A stretch of 64,000 nt of DNA. Source: Viola odorata. Its lineage: Eukaryota; Streptophyta; Magnoliopsida; Malpighiales; Violaceae. The position numbers and the translations under genes were made by a program. The stretch lies in assembly GCA_963691705.1 (NCBI GenBank), contig OY829545.1:15079569-15143568 (forward strand). The letters run 5' to 3'. Shown piece by piece: positions 26,645 through 38,264 of this stretch (the first letter of the stretch is position 1; each line of letters begins with the position of its first letter). A model generated the notes under the pieces. The model had not been told where the DNA came from. It searched no databases and saw only the letters and a list, made by a program, of their open reading frames with translations.

Positions 26645-27100
26645 GTTTTCCTTTCAACTGTGTGTGCACAGTTCACCACCACCACTGCTCTGCTCGCACA
26701 ACTACGAACACACTAAAAAACGAAATTACCCAACCGAGTTCTTCAAAAAACTAAAATGGCAAGCGCGTCAACAATGGCAGTAAAGAACGGTTAGGCTACA
26801 AGAAGGAAGAAAGGGAAGGGAGGGAAAAAGGAGAGTTGGGTATTTGCAGGAAATGGGGATAAAGGTGATAGAGATCGGATAATAGCGACAAACAAATTTG
26901 GAGATGGATATATGCGTGTGTGCCACAATTGATCTGCACTAACAATTTACACTCTTCCTCTTTTATAAAGTTTCAATTTTTATTGGGTTTGAAATGAAAA
27001 GATTGGAGAAAAATAAAAGGAAACGAACACGAGCTCACATCAGAAGAGTGGAAGATGAGGGAAGAGGAGAGTATTTATTTCTGCTGGTTATCGTCAGCCT
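26645..27100 (-). promoter_or_regulatory. 5' leader and promoter of the paladin-like gene
   Basis: Purine- and pyrimidine-rich leader-like DNA precedes the ATG at 26644 (for example 26790-26830). No unambiguous TATA box was found, which would fit a broadly expressed gene. The start of transcription is not determined. Confidence 0.35.
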
Positions 27101-29976
27101 CTTCTCATCTCTTTGAGTCCTGACATAGCAACGTGAAAGGCGTGTATCGTTTTGGTTCCTTTTTCTTTTTAATATCCAAATAAGTGCCTATCTTTGTTGT
27201 TATCTGAGCCGATCAAAGAATGACCAGCAGAAATACGGTAAATTCTAATATGTTTGACTTAAATGTACAATTTATTTGTCAGTGTCATAATTTTTACACT
27301 CTTCCCGTCCTTCAATGATATGCCACTTTCTTACGTTCTTTATTAGCTGACGTTCTCTTTTTTTATCTTTTTTGAAATATATATTTTACACAAATCATTA
27401 AAAAAAATTATGCATCAACTCAATTTGATGATGTTATGGTAATTTGAATGGAAATTAAGAATAAAATAAAACAATGTGGAATAAAATAAAATCAAAAATC
27501 ATGTTTTCAATTTTACTACTATTTCAAAAAATCAGTTATAAAATCTGTATGTGTTGTAAACAAATTCCATGCTATACACAATATCTTATAAACTAGGATA
27601 TAATATCTAATTTTTTTAATTCGGTAAGCCGAATAGTGAAATATTTCTACCTGCACCGACCAATATCCCTACGATGCTTGTTTAGGAATATTTTTTTCAT
27701 TCCTTTTTTACCTTTTATACGGTTGGTTCTCATTTGGTAAAAAGGGAACTACTGTGGATATTCTTCTCCAATGGGCGCTTGGGGCACAGCCGCCCTTCAC
27801 GAGTTGCCACCTACCTCGCTGTCATCGGTTGATTTTAATGAAATTAGCATTTCTTTTTTTACGTATAGAGTCTAATATCTAAGCCATAATTAATGTATAA
27901 CTAAATTTTAACTAATTTGATTAAAATTTACTCAAAACTCAATTAAGATCCACTTGAGCAAACTGTAATCTTATACTATTATTCATTTAAGAAAAAAGTA
28001 CAAATAATAGTACCAATTAAACTCATCCTTAGTTATCAATAACTTTATAATTTAGTAATATTTATTACAAAATAAAAAATTTCCTAACATTTCCTAACAT
28101 ATATCATTATTATGGGAAAAAAGTTATTAGCAAATGGCAACCAAATAATAATAATAATAATAATATTTGTTTTCTTAGTTTTTGTGGTTACCTCTTAACT
28201 AAGGTCAATTTTGCTTGAATATTGTCAGACTTCTAAAAAAAATGACTCCCTTAATATAGTTTAATTCATTCTCAGTATTTGAATTCGAGATATTAGTTAA
28301 TAATTATAATTTCCTTACTATTATTATAAGGAAAAGGAACAATTATAAATTAAAAAATAAATCATCAATTTTATTTTATTTTATTAAAAAATCATCAAAT
28401 AAGAGATCATATCATACCAATACGTGCACGGTACACACTTGACGTTACTACGAGTCGGATAGCCCAGTAGTTGGGCCCCAGGTCAGAGTTCAGACAGGAG
28501 TTGTTTACGAAGCTTGGGCCCAAAGACAAGGCAATTGGTGGTGCGTGTGTGGCCTGTCTGCTGATGGCCGCACGTGGACCAATAAGGTTCATTCCTCAGA
28601 GGTTTTTATACGGATGGTTAAGGTAACGGTATTATCCCCAGTTCAATTTGACTACCCACAAAATCATCTTTATTTTGTGTCATCGCATTTTCTTGTAAAA
28701 TGAATGAGGAAAAAAAGGCAATTAGTCACTGAATTATTAATAAAAATTCAATTTAGCCACCAGTTTTTTTTTTACTCAATTGGTCATTATAATATTCTTA
28801 TTTATAATTGGGTATCATAAATGGATAATTAACGAGCTTGTGTATGGTTTTAAATATCGCTCAATAACTCAATTTGTAACATAATTTTGGTCTTCCATTA
28901 CCGTTGTTTATGTTATTCCTGTTATATCACATGCAAACTCATTTTAATATGCACAATATCACTCGTAATTGTTATCATTTTCTGTTATTTTTCATTATGA
29001 ACCGTTATAAATTATGATCTAATTAATAAAAAAACTCACTAATGATCTACCAACCTATATGACTACCATGTCACTTTTAATTTTTCTTTTTCTTTTCTAA
29101 ATGTGCTTTGAGTTGAAAAAAGTGGAATAAGTATAATAATCATTAAACTTATAAGTGTGTAACTGATGATCAAAATCTGAATGGTATACTTTAAGTAATG
29201 GGGCTCTCAAATGAATTAATGTATATCATTCATATTTTGCCACATTAGTTATTATATAAATCCTGTAAGATTTATTAGTATGTATAACACTATTAAAAAA
29301 ATAATAGTAATAATTTTTAGATGATGAGACATTTCCAGCATTTACAAATAAATTATAAGCACAATAACCACGGCCGTTACATTATGTCCTTATTTTTCAC
29401 AATTTTTTATTAAATTATGATATCCATTTTATTACCGGTTATCGTTATTTAAAATCATACACACATTTAACTAATATTCCTTTTGGTCACATACATTCAT
29501 GAGATGGCAATGCCAATGATTTCCAAAGTTGTTTGTACGTTAATATCCATCACGTTTCATACGCATAACATTAGACCAATTTAATAATTGAGTATCATAA
29601 TCAAGTAACTAGCAAGTTTGACCGGATCGATTGCGCGTATTAATGGACACGTTTAAATTTTGAGTTATAAAAACGTTTGTATATATAAAATAAGATTTTT
29701 AACGATTGAATATTATTTTAATTACTTTAAAAGTTTATCTTTTCAAAACTAAAACAACGATCAAAACTCTATCCGATTATCAAAATATTCATTTTTATAA
29801 AGACACGTGTTGCTTTCTTAGACCAGCCCTTAATTTTTTTAACTACTTACTCTCCCACCCCACCTTCATGGCACTCAACTCATGTAGTAAATGATTCCCA
29901 AAGATCTTTGTATAATTTAATATCCTATCTGTCACGTTGGCCACGTGCCTTAATCTGTGCACTGATGTAAATGATT
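27101..29976. other. AT-rich intergenic DNA
   Basis: No gene is supported. There is an (AAT)n microsatellite near 28146-28170 and a GC-richer patch at 28415-28620 with no recognisable coding or RNA structure. The remainder is AT-rich and probably decayed repeats. Confidence 0.5.
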
Positions 29977-29978
29977 TA

Positions 29979-30699
29979 CTCCCTCCGTCCTTGAATATTG
30001 GACGCGAGGGAGTGAATCACTCCTATTAAGAAATGTTCTGCCTTTGTCAGTGTCCCATGCCACGTGTCAGCTGCCCATTCGTTCTTATTCTTTTTTTCCC
30101 GTCACTTTCTCTCTCTCTCTCTCTTTTCTTTCTTTCTCCTTCTGTTTGGCAAAATACGAGGCTCTGTCGTTGTTTCACGTTCTCACCTCCGTCACATAAA
30201 GGAGCGGAAGGTCGAGACGAGCGGAACGCAGGTGGTCGCGTCCTTATCGGAGGCCGGACGCGCCGCCAAAAGCCGCCGGAGCTGTCGCAGCTCCGGCCAC
30301 TCGCCTCCACGCGTCGGCGCGTCCGGCCTCCGATCAGGACGCCACCACCTGCGTTCTGCTCGTCTCGTCATTTCCGGCACGAATATATGGTCACCTTCGT
30401 GATAATGTCGTCCAAACGTGTTTTATTGTCCGTTTAAAATCGGAGGAGGAAAGATAAAAGGGACTGAAATTTCTGACACGTCTGCTGCCATGTCCAGTTT
30501 CAAATTTCAAATTTCGTCCTTCAACTTGTTCCTTTCCCTTTTTTGCCCTGTATGACGCGTAGCTCAGCATGAAAACGACGGGTCGTTTGAGGGCATTTTT
30601 GTGAGAACACCAACAAAGTGGACTGAAATGGCAATGGCGTCAGTTAAATAAAAACGACGTTTTTAGGCTAAAACGTCCAATAATTAGGGACGGAGGGAG
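29979..30699. mobile_element. mariner-family (Stowaway-like) MITE, 721 bp, TA target duplication
   Basis: The left end is CTCCCTCCGTCC and the right end is the inverted GGACGGAGGGAG, flanked by TA at 29977-29978 and 30700-30701. Both subterminal regions match the big mariner element to the right: the left motif GAGGGAGTGAATCAC recurs at about 31033, and the right segment with ACGGGTCGTTTGAGGGCA and ACAAAGTGGA has counterparts at about 53810 and 54360. It has no transposase, so it is a nonautonomous derivative of that family. Its middle has been replaced by a GC-rich palindrome. Confidence 0.85.
30213..30367. repeat. GC-rich nested palindrome within the MITE
   Basis: A 52-base left arm (30213-30264) and a 52-base right arm (30316-30367) are inverted copies with three mismatches. 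Inside the 51-base loop lies a second hairpin, CCGGAGCTG (30276-30284), TCG, CAGCTCCGG (30288-30296). The whole would fold into a long GC-rich stem with an inner stem. The short open frames read from both strands here simply mirror this symmetry. Confidence 0.9.
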
Positions 30700-30701
30700 T
30701 A

Positions 30702-31003
30702 CTATAGTACGAGTATGTTTTTTCTCTTCACGCGTGGTTGTGTGTGAATGAGTGGTTGTCAACTTCAAATCATTGAAGTGTTTTTTTGATCACGTGAAAA
30801 ATGTTATGCTGGTTGTTGTTGCGGTTGAGTTGAGTCAGCATTGCCGTTATATCAAACAACAAAGTCAGTATCATAATCGGTTTTATAATTCCTCATTTGT
30901 CAAAGGTATTATTATGAAAATTTTATAGTAACGTATTACGTCGTTATTTAAATTGTAATGTGGTTAAAAAAATTAATGGTTAATTAACGATATTACAATT
31001 ATA
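30702..31003. other. spacer between the MITE and the large mariner element
   Basis: About 300 bases of AT-rich DNA with nothing recognised. Confidence 0.5.
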
Positions 31004-32872
31004 TTCCCTCTGTCCATAAATAGTCGACTCGAGGGAGTGAATCACGAATTTTAAAGGTCCTGATTTGCTATTAGCTGTGGCCCGGTCCTTGTCTGTGGAA
31101 TCCACCAAACCAACGATCATATTTTGCCTTCTTCTTCCTTCGTTCCTTATTTTCATTATGATCTTTCTCTTTCCTCCATTTTTCTCCCAAAATTTTCTTC
31201 AATTGCCAACCCTAACCCGCCAAAATTTAGAGCCAAAATTTTAGATTGAAATTTTGAATTAATCCGAAAATGAAATTGCTTCCCTCCTTTTCTGATTTCC
31301 TGTATTTATTTGAATTCCTGTTTGGAATTCAAATTACAGTATCTTCCTTTTCCTTCATACCCCCATCGATTTCATATTCTCAAAACTATTCCCACTTTTT
31401 TGCGATGACTTCTTCAGGTGTTGTCGTCAATGAGTTCCTAGACACTCCTCGTTTTGGTTTGTTGATGGAACCTTAATCTCCTTCAAGCGATTGAGCAGGG
31501 ATTTAAGAGATACTAGAGGATGAGACAAGGTTTTTAGCACCCCAAAATTAAAAAATTACCAACCACAAAGAAGTTCAGGAACATGTGGACATCCCAGACT
31601 TAAACCATCGGCAAGGTAAATTAAATTAGTCAATTTCGGTCTAATTCCCAAATGGTAGTGAAGCATGTTCAATGACATTGACTTTTCATTTGTATGGTCA
31701 GAGAAGGGGAAAGAACTTACTACAGCAGAACGCTTGGAGGCATTACAACTGTTGTTGGCAAAGAGTAAGAGTAGGGTATTGAAGAGAGGAGCAATGAAGG
31801 ATGTTGTTGTCCAGTTTGGAGTTGGCATTCGAACGATTCAGAGGATCTGGAAACATGCAAGGGATTCAGGAAACAACTATCATGATAAATTCAGAGTGAG
31901 AAATTGTGGTTGGAAACGAGTTGAATTTGATTTGGAATGTATACGAAGTATTCCTTTGAGCCAGAGGACAACACTAAGACCATCCACAGCAGTGGGTGTC
32001 AAGTGTCACACTTGACACCCGCCACATCAGCTTAACACCAAACCAAATCATCACTTAACACCCATCATCCACAACAGGGTACTTTTCAGGGTGTCATTCA
32101 CTTTCTCTTCCTTCCACATCACTTCCCACTAACTTTCATTTCTTTTTCTTATTAACATTTATAATTACTATAATTTATTTTTTATAATATAATAAATAAT
32201 AAATAATATATTTTTAATATAAATTAATTAAATTTCATAATTTTTTTTCAGTTCCCAAAAAATCTATACTTTTTTAATACAATAAATAATATGATATTTT
32301 TAAAAAATAACAAACGATATTATTTATCAGAAGCAAAACGCTATGACGTTTTAAACACTGATTTTTATAAAACTTGGTTTTTCAAAACACGTTTTCGATA
32401 TATTTTTTATAATTATTTTGAGTAATTATTATGAAAAAATGCATTTAAAAAAATGTAAAAAACTCAATTTTTTTTTGTGTTGAAATAATACAAACCTAGT
32501 CTCAATTTATAGATCTCAAAAAATTAAAAATAATGGTATATTTTTTATAAAATTATTTTGAGTAATTATTATGAAAAGGAGCATTTAAAAAAGGAAAAAA
32601 TGAAAAAGAATGTAAAAAACTCGAATTTTTTTTAGTGTCCAAATAATACAAACCTAGTCTCTATTTATAGATCTCAAAAAATTAAAAATAATGGTATATT
32701 TTTTTAATTTTATTTTGAGTATTTATTATAAAAAAAACTCATTACAAAAATGAGGGGGGGAAGAAAAGAAAATTTCGGTGGACCAATGACACGCTGCCGC
32801 GCACGCGTGGCAGGCTGTCATTGGTCCACCGATTTTTTTTTTTTTAAAAACAAACTGACAGTGGGGTCCCAC

Positions 32873-34390
32873 CATTGTTATCAGAACCGGACCGGACAAC
32901 GAACCGGAAATGAAAATTTGGTGGTTCAATCGGGTTGAACCGGGTTCGACCGGATTGTAGTTGCTGGTCCGTCCTGAACCGTTCACACATTAAACCGGTA
33001 AATCTTAGACTATTAAACCGGATTGAACCGGCTGGTTTTTTTACTGTAGCATTTTATAATATATCAAAATAAAATATCAAGTAGATCAAAAATTGAAAAT
33101 AAAGAAACTATCCAACATTCAAATAAAATAATATTTAAAGTTCAAACGCTCTTAAATATCCAAATTAAGAAATAAAGAAACATCCAATATTTAAATAAAA
33201 TGAGATATATAACGACAAAACAAATAAAAATAAAAATAATTAGTAAATAATTAGACGAGCATTTAGAATAGAGATTAAGGAATTTAAAAAATAAAATAAT
33301 AGAGATTAATTAAGGTAGATTTAAGAACAAAAGCACCCACGTGGCCACTTCCTTAGATAAAAATTGAATTTCAAACATTTGAATCTTCTTTCTCCTCCTT
33401 TTATGCAAACCCCGTTATTAAACCTCTCACTTTTTCGTCTCATCTACTCCTTCCCACTTTCTCTCTCCTCAAGTCCACTTTTCAAGACACCCACGTTATC
33501 AAAATTAAAACCCTTCTTCTTCCCTTTCCCAGTTTCCGTTTCCCTCTTTGCTTTGAAAAGCAAAATCACCAATCTAAAGGCAGAGATTTACAGGTTTCTG
33601 TCTTTTTCATTTCTACTTCAAGTTTTTTCTTAACACAACCCAGATCTCAGTTTTGTAAACCCTAATCTCTATCCCTGTGCTCAAACTAGAAAAAAAATGA
33701 GCCACCAATATCCAGTAGCTTCTTGAAATCATCTCCTCCACCACCAATATCCCAATTCATCAATTTCACCGTCCCCAACCCAAAACCACTCTCAAATATT
33801 TCTTCTCCAGTACCAAATTCAAAATTTAGACGACGCTTTCCCGCATTAGTTATAAGGTCAGTCCATGAGGAATCGGGACCGGAGTCGGACCAGCAGCTTC
33901 CTATGCCTGCATCTGTCATTCCGGCGAAACCATCCAGATCCAGATCGGAGAATGTGTTATCGACTGCAAAAAGCTTGTATCCTCTCTATGTCAGTGTTGG
34001 AGGGATTGTTGCTTGCCTGAAATCATCCACTTTTGCTTGGGTTTGGGTTTGGGTTTTTGGTTGGCTAATGGCTGCTCTGCTGCTGTGATTGAGAAAAGAG
34101 AAACTGAAACACAAGGAAAAGAAAAAAAATTCACGCGAAAGAGAGGAGATTAAGTGAAGAAGCAAAATGGCGTCCTTCGTTCCAAAACGACGCCGTGACA
34201 GGTAAGTGGCCAAACCGGACAGTTTGGCAACAAACCGGCCGGTTCTCCGGTTCACAAAAAACAGGACGAATCAGCAGATCTGACCCGGGCCAGAGGAGCA
34301 TCCGGTCAGAAAGGTGAATCGGACCGGAAAGCTGAAAATGACCGGTTGAACCGGACGGACCGGCCGGTCCGGTCCGGTTCTGATAACATG
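32873..34390. mobile_element. MULE-like element with AACCGG-rich ends, candidate Pack-MULE, 9-bp target duplication
   Basis: The left end is CATTGTTATCAGAACCGG and the right end is the inverted CCGGTTCTGATAACATG (one-base gap). Both continue into ACCGG/AACCGG-rich DNA. GGGTCCCAC at 32864-32872 and 34391-34399 is a nine-base direct repeat, the size made by Mutator-like elements. The interior (about 33360-34090) differs in composition and carries a plant gene fragment. There is no transposase. Class is inferred from the duplication length and ends, so another TIR superfamily is possible. Confidence 0.65.
33364..34088 (+). pseudogene. captured 5' gene fragment, possibly a plastid BASS-family transporter
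   Basis: From about 33690 a frame reads SSPPPPISQFINFTVP, then SKFRRRFPALVIRSVHEES (transit-peptide-like, rich in S, P and R), then LYPLYVSVGGIVACLKSS, resembling the first membrane segment of plastid bile-acid/sodium symporter-like (BASS) proteins. The only nearby ATG (33697) is out of frame with it, and the similarity stops at TFAW before a GGGTTT-rich stretch, as if exon 1 and its 5' UTR (33364-33690) were copied up to the splice donor. It cannot encode a transporter. The family call is from memory and is tentative; the capture itself is better supported by context. Confidence 0.4.
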
Positions 34391-35513
34391 GGGTCCCACT
34401 GTCAGATTGATATGAGTATCATCTCATGACACCCTCTCTTTCCTTGTGGACGCATGACACTCGAACGATCCCCTACTGCAGCACTTGGCACCCAAATGAC
34501 ACCCACAATGGTACATTGCTGTGGATGGTCTAAGGTCACTTGCTTTCGTCCTTGGTGTTTCGAAATCATTTCTGCATACCAAGTTGAAAGAAAGAGTCAT
34601 CAGGCGCTACAGGAATGCCATCAAACCCACGTTGACTGCAGACAATCACGTTGCCAGAATGAAGCACTGTCTTGCCAGTTTGTATCCATCATCGTTACCT
34701 CATGATCCAACATTCAAGCGGATGGATAATACAGTGCACATTGACTAGAAGTGGTTCTACTTAACCAAGAAGTCTCAGACATATTACTTGTTACACGACG
34801 AACGTGATCCTGTAAGAACTATTAAATCCTCTCATTTCATACCTAAGGTTATATTCTTAGTTGTTGATGAGAGGCCAAGGTTTGAATCAAATGGATTATG
34901 CACATTTGATGAAAAGATTGGGGTTTTCCCCTTAGTTCAATCAGTTGCTGCTTTAAGATTGAGTCAGAACAGGCCTCGCGGTTCAATTGAGATCAAACCT
35001 ATTGCTAATATAACAAGGGATGTAATTAGAGAATTTATGATTTCTAAAGTACTGCCTGCGATAGCATCCAAGTGGCCAAGAGATAGTATTAACGATGTCA
35101 TTTATATTCAACAGGACAATGCCAAGAGTCATATTCACACTGACGATGTTGAATTTTTAAATGCAGTGCAGGGTAGTGGATTGATTGTTTCACTTGTTTG
35201 TCAACCCCCTAATTCTCTTGATCTAAACGTCTTAGATCTTGGCTTCTTTAGAGCAATGCAGTCACGTCAAGAGTGTGCAAAATCCATTGTGCAATTAATT
35301 GGGGCAGTTGAGCAGGCATTTTAAGATTTTGCAGCAAAGAAGTGCAACAATGTATTCTTAACATTGAAGTCATGTATGATTGAGATTCTCAAATGTGATG
35401 GATCTAATAATTACAAGATTCCACACTTTAATAAGGATCAAATGGAGAGACAGGGGGCTGTACCATCATCATTAAGTTGTTCTCCAGAAATTGTGGCTAA
35501 TGCAGTTGCTTAA

Positions 35514-36747
35514 CTATCTACTTAAAGTCTCAGGTGACTTTATTTCAATTGATACATTATTGATCACTACTTTATTTTTAATGTTTGACTTGCTTATTTT
35601 GCAGGAAGGGCTTAACAAGGATTGAGCATGTGTGGATTTAAAGAATGTAGGGACACAATTTACTTTTTGTAATGTAGATAACACTAGGGTTGTAATAGTA
35701 AGAAACATTCAATCCTCTATTGTGCAGATTTCAGAGGATCGGATATTTTTTTAGACAGATAAGCCATTGGCAAAATCCATATGATTGGATGATATTTTGG
35801 ACAATTAGTTGCTTGGTTAATCTTGCTAATGTATGGATTGGTTGTTAGCAGGAACCTCTATAATGTTTTGTAAATATTTTGACAATTCAGAAATGACATT
35901 ATTTGATAGTTGTTGGACATATTTTGGCAAATGTTTCTTTGCTTCTGATTTGATTTAGGCAATTCAGGCCAGTTGTGCATTATATGATTTGGTTTATAAC
36001 ATTCAGGCCAGTTATGCATCATCCTCTGTTTCCATTTCAGGCCAGTTGTGCATTATCTGTATGGATTTTGGCAATTCCGGCCAGAAATGAATTTTCTGAA
36101 TTAATTTAGGCAATTCAGGCCAATGAGGCATCATCCACACTTTGTTTTCAGGCCAGTTGTGCATTATCTGTATTGATTTTGGCAATTCCGGCCAGTTATG
36201 TTTATTCAACCAAAAAGGAACACAAATCCACAAACAAAACATACAGTTCTTAAAAATTCAAGGCTCAAATAACTGATGCATTCATGGAATTCATATAACT
36301 CAAATGTATGTTTATTCAACCAAAACAGAGCACAAAGCTCCCAACATTACATAGAGTGTTAAGCCTTTGTTTACAGTTCCTAAAATTTCAACCAAAACAG
36401 TGCACAAAGCTCCCAATAAATAACTTCAAACTAAGCAGTCTAAGAAGAAAAAAACAGAGGAGTCAATAAAGGAGTGAAGACTTGTTTGAACAGATTCCCT
36501 TCAATGCGCCAGTTCTGAACAGATTCCCAATCAGTTGCAGCCTTCAATGAAAAATTCAAAGCACCTCCTCACATAGCGTCTCATGGCACAATTGCTCTAG
36601 AACCAATCCTCTGTAGGTAACTGTTGATAGGGCAGTTCAAATCCTACTTTGTTGAATCGGCGTGAACCAATGCAGCCTTGAATGATCCCATCAATACGCC
36701 TATTCAAAAGCTGTAATAGCACAACTTCCTATCTTCCCCACTCCCTC
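35514..36747. other. noncoding part of the mariner element with imperfect repeats
   Basis: Mostly AT-rich. It holds the repeat array at 35962-36195 and a diverged direct repeat, TTCAACCAAAACAG...GCACAAAGCTCCCA, near 36318 and 36386, with a weaker copy near 36205. No gene is supported before the TATA box at 36748. Confidence 0.45.
35962..36195. repeat. imperfect minisatellite with CAGGCCAGTTGTGCATTAT core
   Basis: The core recurs near 35966, 36005, 36038 and 36149 with TTTTGGCAATTCCGGCCAG after the last two; those two copies are 111 bases apart. Read on the minus strand (36242-36012) it encodes the repeated peptide NWPELPKSIQIMHNWPE, but I see no reason to call that a gene. Confidence 0.7.
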
Positions 36748-36753
36748 TATAAG
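36748..36753 (+). promoter_or_regulatory. TATA-like box of the 36.8-kb coiled-coil ORF
   Basis: TATAAG, preceded by a CT-rich patch, lies 80 bases before the ATG at 36828. The other two members of this ORF family also have TATA boxes within about 120 bases of their ATG. Confidence 0.45.
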
Positions 36754-36827
36754 AAATGGTCATTCACAGACATTCACCAAAGTATTACACCTCCTAATCC
36801 TTTGTCTACAACCTAATTCCACCAACA

Positions 36828-37190
36828 ATGAACCCTAACGAAGCCACACACATTCTTAACATTGCAGGAGGTGTAACCACTCATCTCCATGAAGACTTCA
36901 ATGATTTCCATATCAAATTCCTTCAGACAGAGCAGGACATCCAACGAATGAAGACTCTCTATCGCAGGCTCAAGGAGATTAGGGCTGCTGCAGATTATGA
37001 AGATGAAGCTCCAGACCCTGAAGAAGTCATCCTGACCACCAGCGAGGCCCTTATTTTGTTGGGCAAAACAATCGCCAGGCTGGAGACCAAGAGGGGGTGT
37101 CTCAACTTCTGCATCAACACCTCCAATGCAACACATACTTCCTTGAACAAATTTGGCAACAAGGTACCTGCAATCCCAAAAATCAATTAA
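36828..37190 (+). CDS. small coiled-coil ORF, copy A of a three-member family
   Basis: The frame encodes 120 residues, acidic and mostly helical, with no signal or membrane segment. It aligns nearly ungapped with the ORF at 63145. Shared positions include HL, a D-x(8)-K-x-L-x-T-x-QD run, YED, SEA, an IA-x-L-x-x-KR-x-x-LN block (here TIARLETKRGCLN) and a tail LNKFGNKVPAIPKI against LNLFTNVIPGIPTI. It is more distantly like the ORF at 39220. It lies between the mariner transposase relic and the duplicated segment near the right end, so it sits inside the mariner element. Function is unknown. It may be cargo, a second mariner ORF or a captured host gene. The frame has no stop, and a TATA-like box is present. 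Confidence 0.6.
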   Translation: MNPNEATHILNIAGGVTTHLHEDFNDFHIKFLQTEQDIQRMKTLYRRLKEIRAAADYEDEAPDPEEVILTTSEALILLGKTIARLETKRGCLNFCINTSNATHTSLNKFGNKVPAIPKIN

Positions 37191-37373
37191 CAACAGTTAT
37201 GCAACAAAGTATGTTATGCTTTCGTTTTTATTCCAAACTCAAAATCTTTAACATTTTGAAAAATTTAAAACCCACATACACAAGAAATTGAAACAGAACA
37301 GATGAAGAATAAAAAAAATAAAACCATAATCATATATACAGATACCAACACTAAATAATTACACCCAAAATTC

Positions 37374-37739
37374 ACATCATTTTCATCAAACCTTATGGCA
37401 ACATAAATCCAGATTCAGAGGATGAAATGAATTATACAAAAAATTAAAAAAAATCCCCGGATCCCATTAGAAAAAGACAATACAACCTGATGTCGAAACC
37501 TTTTACTCCCTTCAATATAGGAATGACAGTGCGGGGCACATCCATGGTTGTAAGGTCATTTTCGATACCCAAAATCCTAACTTTCTACTGTAGCTTCTCA
37601 TGAGCAAGGATAAGCCCATAAACGACACCAGCCGTTTGCCCAACCGAATCGATTTCATCATGTTTGAACCTTGCATTTTTTTTTTAAGAAACAAGGATGA
37701 GAGCTGATGAAGAGAGAAGGAGAAGAGCTTGTTAGAGAC
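37374..37739. repeat. left copy of a tandem duplication inside the mariner element
   Basis: This 366-base segment recurs at 53883-54249 with few differences. The Tat retrotransposon inserted at the end of this copy (GAGAC at 37735-37739), so the two copies now lie 16 kb apart. Confidence 0.85.
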
Positions 37740-38264
37740 TGATAAGATTTAATGTCAATCTTGCGAGATTCTGCGTCGTGTGCGATCGGAACGGTGGTGA
37801 ATGGCGGCGAGTGTACCTGCAAGGTGCCGGAGGGGGAGCTCCGGCATAGACACTCCGATGCTTAAGTTAGTTCAGGTTTTAAGAGTAGTAGAGGTTTCTC
37901 TAGGTGAGCATGACCTTACCTTGATTGTGAAAAATGGTGGGGTATTTATAGATCTGGACAGCGATACCTGGCGATATCAAAGAGGGCGCCGTTTGATGAT
38001 GACGTCACAGGCGATATCAGTGGATGACGTCACGGGCGATGTCTGATGGGGCTGCCGGGAGCGATAACCTTGTGGGTCCCTAGGATGGGATGACGCCGTG
38101 CGTATAGAATTGCGTGAGTCCCCCCCCGGTTGAAGTCGACCATCCTAGGAATCCTTCGCTGATCCGTAGGCGATATAGGGATATCCTTATGGAGCTCAGG
38201 GGGATCCGTTCCGATAAGAACCGTTTGTGCAGTAGGACCGTTAGGACTATCTCGATTGTTATCA
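37740..38264 (-). repeat. 3' LTR of the Tat element
   Basis: 525 bases. Sense strand is minus. It carries a TATA box (minus-strand TATAAATA, 37950-37943) and, upstream of it in the sense direction, two TGACGTCA palindromes at 38000-38007 and 38025-38032. Its C run near 38120 has 8 C; the partner LTR has 18. Confidence 0.93.
38000..38032. promoter_or_regulatory. paired TGACGTCA (bZIP/TGA-type) sites in the LTR
   Basis: Two perfect TGACGTCA palindromes begin 25 bases apart, each followed by a GCGAT motif. They lie about 50-80 bases upstream of the LTR TATA box in the sense direction. The same pair exists in the other LTR near 53423-53455. Such sites bind bZIP factors of the TGA/CREB-like class; stress-responsive activity is an inference. 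Confidence 0.55.

Larger units (their letters stand above)
31978..34530. mobile_element. PIF/Harbinger-type nonautonomous element, 2553 bp, TAA target duplication
   Basis: The ends are GACCATCCACAGCAGTG and the inverted CATTGCTGTGGATGGTC (one mismatch in 17), flanked by TAA at 31975-31977 and 34531-34533. A three-base TAA duplication is the hallmark of PIF/Harbinger. Subterminal GACACCC-type repeats occur at both ends (about 31995-32020 and 34480-34510). No transposase is present. More than half its length is the element nested inside it at 32873-34390. It sits within the mariner transposase frame, so it inserted after that element. Confidence 0.75.
31665..35513 (+). pseudogene. mariner-like transposase, disrupted
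   Basis: The first part (31665-31977) has the helix-turn-helix region (KELTTAERLEALQLLL, FGVGIRTIQRIWKHA, SIPLSQRTTLR). It is interrupted exactly at a TAA site by a 2.55-kb insertion and resumes in the same frame at 34534 (LAFVLGVSKSFLHTKLKE). Catalytic positions are VHID at about 34743, QQDNAKSH near 35113 and LNVLDLGFF near 35225. The last two aspartates have 39 residues between them, the DD39D pattern of plant mariners. In-frame stops are TAG at 34746-34748, directly after the first aspartate, and TAA at 35322-35324. The frame then continues to 35513 (NNYKIPHFNKDQMERQG). The N-terminus upstream of 31665 is uncertain. It encoded a cut-and-paste transposase and is now dead. Confidence 0.85.

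Noticed and set aside
28407..28592. 61-codon frame in a GC-richer patch
   Set aside because: The patch is short and isolated; no domain or splice structure supports a gene.
30033..30437. Arginine-rich open frames on both strands over the GC palindrome
   Set aside because: They mirror each other because the DNA is an inverted repeat; no domain and no leader, inside a MITE.
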